Positions 9,344 through 18,201 of a DNA stretch of 64,000 bases are shown here, piece after piece. The translations under genes were made by a program, and so were the position numbers. The notes under the pieces were generated by a model. It saw only the letters and a program-made list of their open reading frames with translations, was not told the origin of the DNA and did not search any database. The stretch's first letter is position 1. Each line of letters begins with the position of its first letter. Origin of the DNA: an uncultured Rhodospirillales bacterium (GTDB lineage: Bacteria > Pseudomonadota > Alphaproteobacteria > Acetobacterales > Acetobacteraceae); contig CAIJTR010000109.1 of NCBI GenBank assembly GCA_903823665.1, positions 1-64,000 of the forward strand, in the 5' to 3' direction.

Positions 9344-10044
9344 GAACCCAATTTCCCCAGCAATTCCGCCGCCGCCGCCTGTTCTGCCAATCGCTTGCTC
9401 CCAGCACTCGCCTGCGCCGAATGCCCCGCCATCGCAACCGAGATCACAAACACCGGCGCGTGCGACGGCCCTTCCATCGAGACCGTCTCATACACCGGCA
9501 ATGGCAGCGCGCGCTGCATCGCCCATTCCTGCAATCCGGTCTTGGCATCCTTCGGCGGAGCCAACTGCGCATCGATGGTTGAAGACCAGGCCCCCCGCAC
9601 AAACGCCCGCGCCATCTCGATCCCGGCATCGAGATAAAGTGCCCCGATCACCGCCTCCATCGCATCGGCAAGCACCGTCGCCAGTTTGCGAACGCCCGCC
9701 TTGCTCTCACTCGGGGCCAATGAAAGACACGCCGGCAGCCCGATCCGCTCGGCAATCTCGGCCAGCACCGGCTGTGACACCAAAGGTGCCAGCCTGCGCC
9801 CAAGACCGCCCTCATTCTCTTTCGGATAACGCTCCGCCAGCCACTCAGCGATCAGCAGGCCCAGCACGCGGTCGCCCACGAATTCCAACCGCTCATTGCT
9901 GGCGGAGAACACCTTCTTGCCCGCCCAACTGTCCAGCGCCGCCGAGCGATGCGTCAGCGCCTCAGCCAGCAACTCCGGCCGAGCGAAACGATGGCCCAGA
10001 ATCTCCTGAGCCGCCGCCTGGAAAGGCTGGAGGGCCGCGATCAG
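9340..10044 (-). CDS. rnc: Ribonuclease III, probable CTG start
   Basis: RNase III cleaves double-stranded RNA, including the rRNA precursor. The signature NERLEFVGDRVLG and a C-terminal double-stranded RNA-binding domain (TGLQEWAMQRALPLP to the end) are clear. The only common start codon in the frame is a TTG at 9972, which would delete the conserved helix before EALTHRSA. Reading upstream gives the family-like AAAQEILGHRFARPELL, and an in-frame stop lies only 14 codons further. No ATG, GTG or TTG occurs in this stretch. A CTG at 10044-10042 overlaps the lepB stop (CTGA) with GGGGA 4 bases ahead, so I take it as the start. The gene identity is certain and the start is inferred. Confidence 0.85.
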   Translation of the reverse strand: MIAALQPFQAAAQEILGHRFARPELLAEALTHRSAALDSWAGKKVFSASNERLEFVGDRVLGLLIAEWLAERYPKENEGGLGRRLAPLVSQPVLAEIAERIGLPACLSLAPSESKAGVRKLATVLADAMEAVIGALYLDAGIEMARAFVRGAWSSTIDAQLAPPKDAKTGLQEWAMQRALPLPVYETVSMEGPSHAPVFVISVAMAGHSAQASAGSKRLAEQAAAAELLGKLGS

Positions 10045-10784
10045 TTGATCCCCGAGATCAGGCGCGACCAGCGGATTTCAAATGGCCACTCCCAGAACTG
10101 CCACCATGGCGAGGTCGCGTCGATCGAGAAGAACACAAACTCCGCCCGGCCCACCAGGTTCTCCAGCGGGATAAAGCCCACGCCCGAGCCGTTCATGATC
10201 CGGCTGTCCGCAGAGTTGTCGCGGTTGTCGCCCATCGCGAACACGTAGCCCTCCGGCACCAGATAATCCGGCGTGTCGTCCAGTTGCTCGTGATCGGAGA
10301 TCTTGAAAATCGGGTGCTTCTTGCCGTTCGGCAGCGTCTCGATATACCGCTTGAGCATCACCCGCACGCCTTCGCTGTCGGCAATCCCGTCACCATCCGG
10401 CGTCCGCTGCACCTGGGTGCCGTTGATATAAAGCTGCCCCGCCTTCATCTGCACATGATCGCCGGGAAGGCCGATGATGCGCTTGATGTAGTCAATCGAC
10501 GGATCACGCGGATACTTGAACACCGCCACATCGCCCCGCGTCGGCAGCTTGCCAAAAATCCGCCCACTGAAGATATTTGGCGACAGCGGCAGCGAGTATT
10601 TCGAGTAGCCGTAGCTGTATTTGGACACGAACAGATAATCACCGATCAACAATGTCGGCACCATCGAGGCGGACGGAATGTTGAACGGCTCAAACGCAAT
10701 TGTGCGAATGCCAATGGCGATAAGACCGGCATACACAACCGTCTTGACGTTCTCGAGCAAGGTGCCCGTGCTGCGCGTGCTCAT
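10041..10784 (-). CDS. lepB: Signal peptidase I
   Basis: An inner-membrane serine protease that removes signal peptides from secreted proteins. From the chosen ATG (MSTRSTGTLLENVK) the protein is 247 residues, with one N-terminal membrane segment at about 15-32. The catalytic Ser40 is in NIPSASMVPT and the catalytic Lys101 in DYIKRIIGLPGD. The signature GYVFAMGDNRDNSADSR is near the C-terminus. The frame is open to a GTG at 10832, which would add 16 residues. It sits between acpS and rnc, the usual order. Confidence 0.94.
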   Translation of the reverse strand: MSTRSTGTLLENVKTVVYAGLIAIGIRTIAFEPFNIPSASMVPTLLIGDYLFVSKYSYGYSKYSLPLSPNIFSGRIFGKLPTRGDVAVFKYPRDPSIDYIKRIIGLPGDHVQMKAGQLYINGTQVQRTPDGDGIADSEGVRVMLKRYIETLPNGKKHPIFKISDHEQLDDTPDYLVPEGYVFAMGDNRDNSADSRIMNGSGVGFIPLENLVGRAEFVFFSIDATSPWWQFWEWPFEIRWSRLISGIN

Positions 10785-10842
10785 GAAATATGGAGTCCCG
10801 AGGGATGGTTGGGTGCGGATGAAGCCCAGCACCGGATAAGTG

Positions 10843-11250
10843 TCAAGCTGAGGGCACAGCCGAGATGATCACCTGGGCATACGCATAGGGGTATTCATCC
10901 GTCATCGTAAGGTCGATCCGTGCCGTCGTGCCGGGGGGTGTCAGCTCCGCAAGACGCGCGACCGCACCGCCACTGAGCCGCAAAGTTGGCTGGCCACCGG
11001 GCAGATTGACAACTGACAAATCCGACATGAACACGCCACGTGCGAAGCCGGTGCCCAGCGCCTTGGCGCACGCCTCCTTCGCCGCGAACCGCTTGGCGTA
11101 GGTGCCAGACCGGTTCTGGCCGGACCGTCGCTCGGCCTTGGCGATCTCCGCCTCGGTGAACACGCGCTTGATGAACCGATCGCCAAACCGCTCCAGCGCC
11201 TGCTCAATCCGGCGAATGTCACAGATGTCCGAGCCCAAACCGAGGATCAC
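10843..11250 (-). CDS. acpS: Holo-[acyl-carrier-protein] synthase
   Basis: A 135-residue transferase that attaches 4'-phosphopantetheine from CoA to acyl carrier protein, activating fatty-acid synthesis. The metal-binding Asp is in [13 protein letters not shown] near residue 8, and the catalytic region [13 protein letters not shown] follows near residue 60. The GTG start overlaps the rsh stop (GTGA). In many alphaproteobacteria pdxJ precedes acpS. Here it is absent and acpS directly follows rsh. Confidence 0.95.
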   Translation of the reverse strand: MILGLGSDICDIRRIEQALERFGDRFIKRVFTEAEIAKAERRSGQNRSGTYAKRFAAKEACAKALGTGFARGVFMSDLSVVNLPGGQPTLRLSGGAVARLAELTPPGTTARIDLTMTDEYPYAYAQVIISAVPSA

Positions 11251-13493
11251 CCGCGCGCCCGCTCCACCTGATGAATACCAGCCGCCGCCCGCAGCCCGGC
11301 AATCACATTGCTGAGGTGGCGAAGATCACGCACCTCCACGTCAATCAGCATCTCAAAGAACTCAGCCTGCCGGTTGGTGATCTTGAGGTTGGCAATCGCA
11401 CCGTCCTGCTTGGCCACCGCATTGGCCACACTTGCCAGCGCATTCGCCTCGTTGTGCGCAATCACGCTGATGCGACCAGTATGCCCCTCGGCATCGCCCT
11501 TCTGCGCCGTGAACGCCGAGGCATCCCAATCCACATCGATGAAACGCTCCGGCGTTGCCGCAAAGCTCTCCAGCGTCGGGCAATCCTTGGTGTGGATCGT
11601 CACCCCCTTGCCGGTGGCAATAATCCCCACAATCCGGTCCCCTGCGAGCGGATGGCAACAGCCCGCATATTGAATGGCCATGCCCGGCACCAGCCCCGTC
11701 ACCGGCAGATGATGCCCCGCCGTGCGCACCGGCCCGGAACGCGGCGACATCGACGGCATCATACGCGGCGCGCGAGGGGCCTGACGCAGCTCTGGATACG
11801 CCGCCAGCACCACATCCTTCGGCCCGATATTGCCGTTGCCGACCGCCACGTACAGGTCTTCCAGGCTCGCCTGCTTGAGCACTTTGAGCGACGGCTCCAG
11901 GATCTTTTCCGAGCCGTCCACACCGTCCTGCCGGAACGCCTTGGCAAGCGCCGCCCGCCCGGCATCGCGATGCACCTGACGCTGCTGCTGCTGCACAAAC
12001 CGCCGGATGCGCGCCCGCGCCTTGCCGGTGACGGCGAACCGCTCCCATTGCGGGCTCGGCGTGCCCCCGCGCGACGTCATAATCTCCACCTGATCACCGT
12101 TCTGCAGCTCATGGCGCAGCGGCAGCAGGCGGCCGTTCACCTTGGCCCCCACGCAGGTGTCACCCACCTGGGAATGCACGGCATAGGCGAAATCGATTGA
12201 GGTCGCGCCACGCGGCAGCTGGATCAGCTGGCCCTTCGGCGTGAAGCAGAACACCTGATCCTGATACAATTCGAGCTTGGTGTTCTCCAGGAACTCATCC
12301 GGCGTCGAGTTCTCCAGAATTTCGAGCAGGTCCTGCACCCAGCGGAACTTCTGCGCCTCCTTCGGGGCCTCGTCGCTGGCCTTGTAGACCCAATGCGCCG
12401 CCACGCCGTTTTCCGCCACGTCCTGCATCTCGGCGGTGCGGATCTGCACCTCGATCTTCTGATTGCGCGGCGCGCGAAGAGTCACGCCGGTGTGGATCGA
12501 CTGATAGCCGTTCGCCTTGGGGGTGGAGATGTAATCCTTGAACCGCCCAGCCACCACCGGATAGGCCGCGTGCACCGCCCCCAGCGCCGCATAGCAAAGC
12601 TCACGGGACGGCACGATGATGCGAAATGCCATGATGTCCGAGAGTTGCTCGAACTGCACGTTGCGCTTCTGCATCTTCTCCCAGATCGAATAGGGCGATT
12701 TCTCCCGCCCCGTGACCTCGCGCACGCTGACGCCCTGGTCGGCACACACGCGCGCCAGCTCGTGGCGCACCTCCTCGATCACATCCGCCCCCTGCCCGCG
12801 CAGGAAGTTCAAACGCGCCTGAATGCTGTCATAGGCCTCAGGGTCCAACTGCGCGAAAGACAGCGTCTGCAGCTCGGTCTTCACCGATTCCATGCCGATG
12901 CGTTCAGCCAGCGGCGCATAGATATCCATCGTCTCGCGCGCGATGCGTTGACGCCGATGCGCCTCTGACACGGCACCCAAAGTGCGCATGTTGTGCAGCC
13001 GGTCCGCCAGCTTCACCAGTAGAACCCGGATGTCCTTGCTCATGGCGAGCACCAGCTTGCGGAAATTCTCCGCCTGCTTGGTGCGGTCTGACTGCAATTC
13101 GAGACGCGTGAGCTTCGTCACACCATCGACGAGGCCAGTAATCTCCGGGCCAAACTGCTTCTTCATCTCCACCAAGGTGATCTTGGTGTCCTCGATCACA
13201 TCATGCAGCAGCGCGGTCGCAATGCTTGCCGTGTCGAGCCGGTAGCCGGCCAGAATATTGGCCACCGCCAGCGGATGAATGATGTAGGGCTCGCCATTGT
13301 CACGTTTCTGCGCACTGTGCGCCTCAGTGGCCACCGCCACCGCGCGATCAATCAGGTCGAAATCGGCCTTCGGATCGTACAACCGGATACGCGCAGCCAG
13401 CGCAGCGCCGGCACCAGCGGTTGAGCTCTGCGCTCCGTCAGGGGCGCGGATGACGCCGGCGCGCCAGTTGTCATGAGCGCCGGCGTTCGTCAT
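11247..13493 (-). CDS. rsh: Bifunctional (p)ppGpp synthetase/hydrolase (RelA/SpoT homologue)
   Basis: A 748-residue stringent-response enzyme that makes and degrades (p)ppGpp. The N-terminal HD hydrolase domain has intact residues ([16 protein letters not shown], about 70-120), so it should hydrolyse. The synthetase domain contains [22 protein letters not shown] domain begins at [17 protein letters not shown] and an ACT domain ends the protein ([20 protein letters not shown]). Alphaproteobacteria usually have a single long bifunctional Rsh, and location next to rpoZ is typical. The gap to the rpoZ stop is 3 bases. Confidence 0.95.
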   Translation of the reverse strand: MTNAGAHDNWRAGVIRAPDGAQSSTAGAGAALAARIRLYDPKADFDLIDRAVAVATEAHSAQKRDNGEPYIIHPLAVANILAGYRLDTASIATALLHDVIEDTKITLVEMKKQFGPEITGLVDGVTKLTRLELQSDRTKQAENFRKLVLAMSKDIRVLLVKLADRLHNMRTLGAVSEAHRRQRIARETMDIYAPLAERIGMESVKTELQTLSFAQLDPEAYDSIQARLNFLRGQGADVIEEVRHELARVCADQGVSVREVTGREKSPYSIWEKMQKRNVQFEQLSDIMAFRIIVPSRELCYAALGAVHAAYPVVAGRFKDYISTPKANGYQSIHTGVTLRAPRNQKIEVQIRTAEMQDVAENGVAAHWVYKASDEAPKEAQKFRWVQDLLEILENSTPDEFLENTKLELYQDQVFCFTPKGQLIQLPRGATSIDFAYAVHSQVGDTCVGAKVNGRLLPLRHELQNGDQVEIMTSRGGTPSPQWERFAVTGKARARIRRFVQQQQRQVHRDAGRAALAKAFRQDGVDGSEKILEPSLKVLKQASLEDLYVAVGNGNIGPKDVVLAAYPELRQAPRAPRMMPSMSPRSGPVRTAGHHLPVTGLVPGMAIQYAGCCHPLAGDRIVGIIATGKGVTIHTKDCPTLESFAATPERFIDVDWDASAFTAQKGDAEGHTGRISVIAHNEANALASVANAVAKQDGAIANLKITNRQAEFFEMLIDVEVRDLRHLSNVIAGLRAAAGIHQVERARG

Positions 13494-13496
13494 GCG

Positions 13497-13904
13497 CTAC
13501 CTGCGGCCGCGACCGCCGAGTTCGGCTTCAATCGCCGCCGCCATGTCGTCGGCGGACAAATCTTCGCCGTCCACCGGCATCATCGCTGCTTCATCGGCGT
13601 CCGACATATCCTGGATGCCGAAGATATTCTGATCGGTCGGAATAAGGTCAAGCACCTCTTCATCCGCCGGCTCCGGCTCAGGTGCGCGCGACAGCGACTT
13701 CAGCAGATCACTGTTCAGCTTTTCCATCGTGATGGTTTGGTCAGCGATCTCGCGCAGGGCCACCACGGGGTTCTTGTCGTTGTCACGGTCAACCGTGATT
13801 TCCTCGCCACGCGAGATGTTGCGGGCACGCTGGGCGGCCAACAGAACCAACTCAAAGCGATTGGGAATGCGCTCGACGCAATCTTCGACGGTTACGCGCG
13901 CCAT
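13497..13904 (-). CDS. rpoZ: RNA polymerase omega subunit
   Basis: Omega helps assemble the beta' subunit into RNA polymerase. The start [30 protein letters not shown] is the family signature. At 135 residues it has the acidic C-terminal extension common in alphaproteobacteria ([20 protein letters not shown]). It is the first gene of the rpoZ-rsh-acpS-lepB-rnc-era unit. The short gap to folK (13905-13981) probably holds the promoter, though I cannot point to clear boxes. Confidence 0.95.
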   Translation of the reverse strand: MARVTVEDCVERIPNRFELVLLAAQRARNISRGEEITVDRDNDKNPVVALREIADQTITMEKLNSDLLKSLSRAPEPEPADEEVLDLIPTDQNIFGIQDMSDADEAAMMPVDGEDLSADDMAAAIEAELGGRGRR

Positions 13905-13981
13905 GCTGTCACTCCGGTCAAAATATCGAATGAGAACCTTTCATATGACCTGATCAGCCCACCAAAGCAAGGTCTACGTCG

Positions 13982-14482
13982 TTACAAACGCTCCACACCC
14001 TGGTCTGGCAGCTCCGCCAGCAATGACTGCACATTGCGATGCAGCACCGGATGCACCCAATCCGGCATCAACTCCGCCAGTGGCTCCAACACAAAGCGAC
14101 GCAGATGCGCACGCGGGTGCGGCAGCACAGGGTCCGGCGCGTCTCGGACGAGATCATCCATCGCCACGATATCAAGATCGAGCACACGCGGCGCATTCGG
14201 CACACTGCGCACCCGCCCGGCCGCGCTTTCAATCATCTGCAAACGGCGTAGCAGCCATTCCGGTTTTACAGTACCGTGCAACCAAGCCATACCGTTGATG
14301 TAGCGCGGCCCACCAGCGGGAATCGGGTCGGTTGCATACCACGATGACAGTGATATCAACCGCAAAGACGGCAATGAACGCAACGATTCGGCCGCCATTC
14401 GGCAGGTAACAAGGCTGTTACGTCCGCTGAAATCCGGCAGATTTCCGCCGATACTTACGAAGATTGGGGCTTTGTGACACAT
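13982..14482 (-). CDS. folK: HPPK, 2-amino-4-hydroxy-6-hydroxymethyldihydropteridine pyrophosphokinase
   Basis: Transfers pyrophosphate from ATP to the pterin in folate synthesis, one step before FolP, which is encoded elsewhere in this window at 50.6-51.4 kb. The 166-residue protein shows IFVSIGGNLPD at the start, YATDPIPAGGPRYINGMA (substrate loop) and the metal-binding PRVLDLDIVAMDD. It lies immediately upstream of rpoZ on the minus strand and is divergent from the NYN gene across an AT-rich gap (14483-14616). Confidence 0.93.
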   Translation of the reverse strand: MCHKAPIFVSIGGNLPDFSGRNSLVTCRMAAESLRSLPSLRLISLSSWYATDPIPAGGPRYINGMAWLHGTVKPEWLLRRLQMIESAAGRVRSVPNAPRVLDLDIVAMDDLVRDAPDPVLPHPRAHLRRFVLEPLAELMPDWVHPVLHRNVQSLLAELPDQGVERL

Positions 14483-14616
14483 TTGTACGACTTCAAGGAT
14501 TGAATAATTTTTTTTCTCGCGTATCGTCTACATGCTGGCATGAAAAAATAATCTAAAGCTCTGCGTTAGTGATCACCAGCGGCTTCTTTGGCTTTTAGTC
14601 TCATAGGGTGCTCTCA

Positions 14617-15225
14617 ATGCATTTTCTACCAACTGAGCGTGTTGCACTGTTTATCGACGGTGCGAACCTTTATTCCGCATCCAGAAACCTGGGATTTGAT
14701 GTAGACTATCGGTCACTGCTTGAGACTTTTCGTAAGCGCGCCCACGTCATCCGCGCGTATTACTACTCAGCGGTTCTGGAAACAGAGGAATATTCACCTC
14801 TGAAGCCACTCACTGATTGGCTGGCTTATAATGGCTACACACTCGTGACAAAGCCTGCCAAGGAATTCACCGACGCACAGGGCCGCCGGCGGATCAAGGG
14901 CAACATGGATATCGAGCTTGCAATCGACATGCTCGAACTGGCCGACAAAATCGACCATGCCGTGCTGTTCAGCGGTGACAGCGATTTCCGCCGTCTCGTG
15001 GAAGCCGTGCAGCGCCGCGGTGTGCGCGTTTCGGTGATCTCATCCATCCGTACCAGCCCGCCGATGGTCGCTGATGAACTTCGCCGCCAGGCTGACCAGT
15101 TCATCGACCTTGTGGACATCGCTCCCGAATTCACCCGTCGCCAGTCCGAAACACGTCCGACACGCACCATGACACTGCGTCAGACGCCAGCCGAGCCATA
15201 CGCCGACGCATCTGAACTGAGCTGA
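14617..15225 (+). CDS. NYN domain protein (LabA/DUF88 family)
   Basis: A PIN-like nuclease-fold protein of about 202 residues. The acidic residues of the fold are visible in VALFIDGANLYSAS near the start, KGNMDIELAIDML in the middle, and AVLFSGDSDFRRLVEAVQRRG. NYN proteins are predicted RNA-processing ribonucleases. The target is unknown. A GTG at 14608 in the same frame is an alternative start. I prefer the ATG because the N-terminus reads MHFLPTERVALFIDG as in relatives. Next to folK and rpoZ, it is often found in alphaproteobacterial genomes near this region. Confidence 0.87.
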   Translation: MHFLPTERVALFIDGANLYSASRNLGFDVDYRSLLETFRKRAHVIRAYYYSAVLETEEYSPLKPLTDWLAYNGYTLVTKPAKEFTDAQGRRRIKGNMDIELAIDMLELADKIDHAVLFSGDSDFRRLVEAVQRRGVRVSVISSIRTSPPMVADELRRQADQFIDLVDIAPEFTRRQSETRPTRTMTLRQTPAEPYADASELS

Positions 15226-15239
15226 TCGAAACCGCCTCA

Positions 15240-15884
15240 GTGTCATCCGCAATTGCCGCGCCAGCTCATAATTGTGCGCTGTGCCCGCGGCTGGCGGCTT
15301 ATAGGGCGGACAATGTTCGCGCCTATCCCGGCTTCTTCAACGCCCCGGTGCCAAGCTTCGGCCCCGTCGCTGCGGGCTTGCTCGTTGTCGGTATGGCACC
15401 TGGGGTAAAGGGTGCCAACCGCACGGGACGGCCGTTCACCGGCGATCACGCCGGCATGCTGCTCTACCAAACCATCGCCAAATTCGGATTTTCCACCGGC
15501 ACCTACGCCGCAGAGGCCGATGACGGTGTCGAGTTGCAGGATTGCCGCATCGTCAACGCCGTCCGCTGCGTGCCGCCCGCCAACCTGCCGGAGCCTGCCG
15601 AGGTTACCACCTGCAACCACTTCCTCGCCGCCGAGTTGCAGGGCATGGCAAACCTCAAAATCGTGCTGGCTCTCGGTGTTCTGGCCCATGCCGCGGTCCT
15701 GAAGGCGTGCGGAATGCCGCCGTCTCGCACACGCTTCCAGCACGGCACCATCCACACGCTACCGGACGGTCTGCTGCTCGCCAACAGCTACCATGTCTCG
15801 CGCTACAACACCTCCACCAAGCGGCTCACAACCGAGATGTTCGAGGCGGTGATGTCTGACATCGCAGGTCGCTTGCGGGATTAG
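15240..15884 (+). CDS. Uracil-DNA glycosylase family 5 (UDGb-like)
   Basis: Removes uracil or deaminated bases from DNA. The 214-residue protein begins with an Fe-S-type CxxC pair (CALCPRL), followed by the family 5 motif VGMAPGVKGANRTGRPFTGDHAG and NAVRCVPPANLPEP. The second active-site motif reads SYHVSRYNTST, where related enzymes usually have HPS followed by QNT or similar, so proline is replaced by valine. The start is GTG at 15240, 14 bases after the NYN stop, so the two genes are probably cotranscribed. Confidence 0.87.
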   Translation: MSSAIAAPAHNCALCPRLAAYRADNVRAYPGFFNAPVPSFGPVAAGLLVVGMAPGVKGANRTGRPFTGDHAGMLLYQTIAKFGFSTGTYAAEADDGVELQDCRIVNAVRCVPPANLPEPAEVTTCNHFLAAELQGMANLKIVLALGVLAHAAVLKACGMPPSRTRFQHGTIHTLPDGLLLANSYHVSRYNTSTKRLTTEMFEAVMSDIAGRLRD

Positions 15885-15887
15885 GGC

Positions 15888-15963
15888 GTAGGGTGCAGTT
15901 CGCTTTGGAACTGCACCATCTTCGCGGCAAGTCGGTGCAGTTCGAAAGCGAACTGCACCCTAC
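15888..15963. repeat. Near-perfect 30-bp inverted repeat (GTAGGGTGCAGTTCG arms)
   Basis: Left arm 15888-15917 and right arm 15934-15963 are inverted copies with 29 of 30 bases matching, separated by 16 bases. Each arm also folds on itself (GGTGCAGTTCG paired with CGAACTGCACC). It fills the space between two convergent genes and could terminate or protect transcripts from both sides. It shares the GTAGGGTG terminus with 8351-8414 but not the interior. Confidence 0.9.
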
Positions 15964-15974
15964 AATACCGCTCC

Positions 15975-17210
15975 TTACCAGTTCACCACCGCCGGCTGCA
16001 CGGCCACGTCAAACGGCCACACGGTGTGATACATGCCGCCCGTCACCTGCTGGATCACCGGCGTGCCCATCGTGTTCTGCCCGGTTTCGTCGAACTTGAT
16101 CCCAGCCCAGGGCATGATGGTGTCCGAACCCTTCACGTCGGTGGCCACCAGCGCCTTCTGAATGGCCGCCTCATTGGTTGAGCCCGCGCGGTTGATCGCA
16201 TCGGCCAGCACCAACAGCGCGGTCACGTCACGGGAGGTGTTGTCGTTCAAGTCCTTGTTGTTCTTTGCCCGATACAGCGCATTCACCGCTGGGATCGCCG
16301 GGCGAGACTTCACCGCATCCAGCGCGAACGAGGACCGGCTCATCGCCCCCTCCGCCAGCGCCCCTGCCCCAGTCATGAACGCGCTTTCCTGGAACCCGGC
16401 CGCCTGGGCCAAGATCGCCTTTGGCTTGTAGCCGATCTCGTTCATCGCCTTCAGAATCAGGATCGAATCAGAGGTGTAGGAGGAAGGCAGCATCACATCC
16501 GCATCCGCCGCCTTCAGCTTCTGCGCCTCGGCTGACAGCGAGGGCGAGTTGGCGCGATACTTGATGTCCGCTGCCACCTTGATGCCCGCCGCCTCGGCAA
16601 GCTTGCCCTGCACACGCGCCGAGTCGGCACCGAAAATGCTGTCCTCATAGAACAGCGCGACAGACTTCACCTGGTGGCCAGTCTTGGCCCCCTCGTCCTT
16701 CATGAACTGGAACATCGCCGCACTGAACATCTCGTCATGCGGGCTGGTGCGGAAGAACCACTTCAGCCCGCGCTGGTTCAGGCTGGGCGAGGAATTGTCC
16801 GCCGACATGTAGGGCAGCTCATAACGCTCCGTCACCTGGCTGATCGTCACTGCCGTGGCCGAGGTATACGAGCCCACAATGGCAATCGCGTGCTCCTGCG
16901 TGATCAGCCGCTCCGTTTCGGCCCGCGCCTTTTGCGGGTCGTTCTGGCTGTCAGCAAACACAAGTTTGATCTTCGCACCGCCGAGCTTGTCGAGCCCGCC
17001 ACCCTTGCCCATCAGCATCGGGATCGGATCATGCTTGCCGTTGATGATCTCAGCAGCGACCTCATAAGCCGCCTTGGCATCCAGGCCCACCGGGGCGGCG
17101 TTGCCGGTCAGCGGATAGACAACGCCAATAATGATATCGTCAGCGGCGTGTGCGGCCGGGGCTGCAAACGAAAACACGGCGGCGGTGGCAAGCAGTGCGA
17201 GACGTTTCAT
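15975..17210 (-). CDS. ABC transporter substrate-binding protein, branched-chain amino acid type
   Basis: A 411-residue periplasmic protein of the receptor ligand-binding (Peripla_BP_6) type. It starts with a Sec signal peptide (MKRLALLATAAVFSFAAPAAHA, cleavage before ADD). The mature protein opens with IIIGVVYPLTGNAAPVG, then AKIKLVFADSQNDPQKA and AIAIVGSYTSATAVTIS, as in LivK-like proteins. Substrates of the family include amino acids, amides and aromatic acids. No permease or ATPase gene is adjacent, so it must share a transporter encoded elsewhere. It is the last gene of the tRNA-His/aspartate dehydrogenase unit. Confidence 0.9.
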   Translation of the reverse strand: MKRLALLATAAVFSFAAPAAHAADDIIIGVVYPLTGNAAPVGLDAKAAYEVAAEIINGKHDPIPMLMGKGGGLDKLGGAKIKLVFADSQNDPQKARAETERLITQEHAIAIVGSYTSATAVTISQVTERYELPYMSADNSSPSLNQRGLKWFFRTSPHDEMFSAAMFQFMKDEGAKTGHQVKSVALFYEDSIFGADSARVQGKLAEAAGIKVAADIKYRANSPSLSAEAQKLKAADADVMLPSSYTSDSILILKAMNEIGYKPKAILAQAAGFQESAFMTGAGALAEGAMSRSSFALDAVKSRPAIPAVNALYRAKNNKDLNDNTSRDVTALLVLADAINRAGSTNEAAIQKALVATDVKGSDTIMPWAGIKFDETGQNTMGTPVIQQVTGGMYHTVWPFDVAVQPAVVNW

Positions 17211-17291
17211 GCGGTGCGATCTCCGGTATGGCCTGCGCCATAGAATTGCGAAGCGTCAACCATGCACGCATCGCAGCCCTGCGCAAAGAGA

Positions 17292-18095
17292 TCAGGAGCC
17301 GATTTTCAGCGTCGAAACCAACCCACGCAGGCACGCCAGCACCGAAAGCGGGGTGAGCTTGCCCGTGCGCGGATTGCCCTCGCTCGGCACGCCCTCAATG
17401 CTCATGGTGAACCGCGCCGCGTCTGCCTCCACCTGAATGGTGTGCATGTTGCGGATCGCCGCCGGGTCACACCAGATCCGCACATTCGTCCGCTCCGGCC
17501 CAATCCCGGCCAGCGCCAACGCCGCCGCCACATTCACATTGGCGGGAAAGCCCGCGGCAGCATCGAACGCATTGCCCTCGAAAATGATCGTCGGCGTGGT
17601 GATCGCCATCACGTCGATCTTGTGCAGGTCCAGATAGGGCGCTCCCACCAGCCCACGCGGGGCCTTGCGGGTTTCGATGCTGATCGAGGTCACATGCCCC
17701 TCGGCCGCCGCACGCACCGCATCCAGCCCCAGCAATGCGCCCGTCGGTGCGATAATGCGCGCCCCGCTCATCCGCGCGCGATCAACCAACGCCATCCGGG
17801 TCAGCAACGCCCCCACCGAACTTGGCACAAAAATGCGCCCGGCATCGATGGCGGGAATGGCGATGGCGTCGAACACGGCGGCGGGGGCTGCCTCGACGAC
17901 GATATCGGCTTCGGCAAGCCCTGCCGCATCGGTCACGCGCGGCGGCGAGATAAAACCCGCAACGGTGCGGCGTGCCTTGTCATGATCACTGGCGGAGACG
18001 GCCATCAGCCGTAAGCCATCAATCCCGGCATCAAGTGCGCAGGCCAGAGGCAGGCCAATGGACCCTAGGCCCGCGATGCCAACCGTCATCGTCAT
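17292..18095 (-). CDS. Aspartate dehydrogenase family protein (NadX-like)
   Basis: A 267-residue oxidoreductase with an N-terminal Rossmann motif VGIAGLGSIGLPLA and the DUF108 C-terminal region, including NVNVAAALALAGIGPERTNVRIWCDP. The family converts aspartate to iminoaspartate, the first step of de novo NAD synthesis in some bacteria, or works in aspartate catabolism. The first ATG lies only 13 bases after the tRNA-His 3' end. A second in-frame ATG is at 18089. The leader GGGTGACC would be the very 5' end after tRNA processing. The aminotransferase upstream may work on related amino acids. Confidence 0.87.
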   Translation of the reverse strand: MTMTVGIAGLGSIGLPLACALDAGIDGLRLMAVSASDHDKARRTVAGFISPPRVTDAAGLAEADIVVEAAPAAVFDAIAIPAIDAGRIFVPSSVGALLTRMALVDRARMSGARIIAPTGALLGLDAVRAAAEGHVTSISIETRKAPRGLVGAPYLDLHKIDVMAITTPTIIFEGNAFDAAAGFPANVNVAAALALAGIGPERTNVRIWCDPAAIRNMHTIQVEADAARFTMSIEGVPSEGNPRTGKLTPLSVLACLRGLVSTLKIGS

Positions 18096-18108
18096 TTCGT
18101 GGTCACCC

Positions 18109-18185
18109 TGGGGCGATCGACGGGTCTCGAACCCGCGACATCCAAGACCACAACCTGGCGCTCTACCAACTGAGCTACGACCGCC
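18109..18185 (-). tRNA. tRNA-His (anticodon GTG)
   Basis: The minus strand folds into a full cloverleaf. The acceptor stem GCGGTCG pairs with CGATCGC, the D stem is GCTC/GAGC, and the anticodon stem CCAGG/CTTGG has loop TTGTGGT, with anticodon GTG. The T arm is GCGGG-TTCGAGA-CCCGT. The extra 5' G(-1) opposite C73, diagnostic of tRNA-His, and the 3' CCA are both encoded. The gene lies 16 bases after the aminotransferase stop and 13 bases before the aspartate dehydrogenase start. Confidence 0.95.
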
Positions 18186-18201
18186 ATCAGGGGAGCGTCT
18201 C

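Noticed and set aside
8979-10868. Plus-strand open frame of 629 codons opposite era, rnc and lepB
   Set aside because: The three opposite genes are certain and the plus-strand product is Pro/Arg-rich without similarity.
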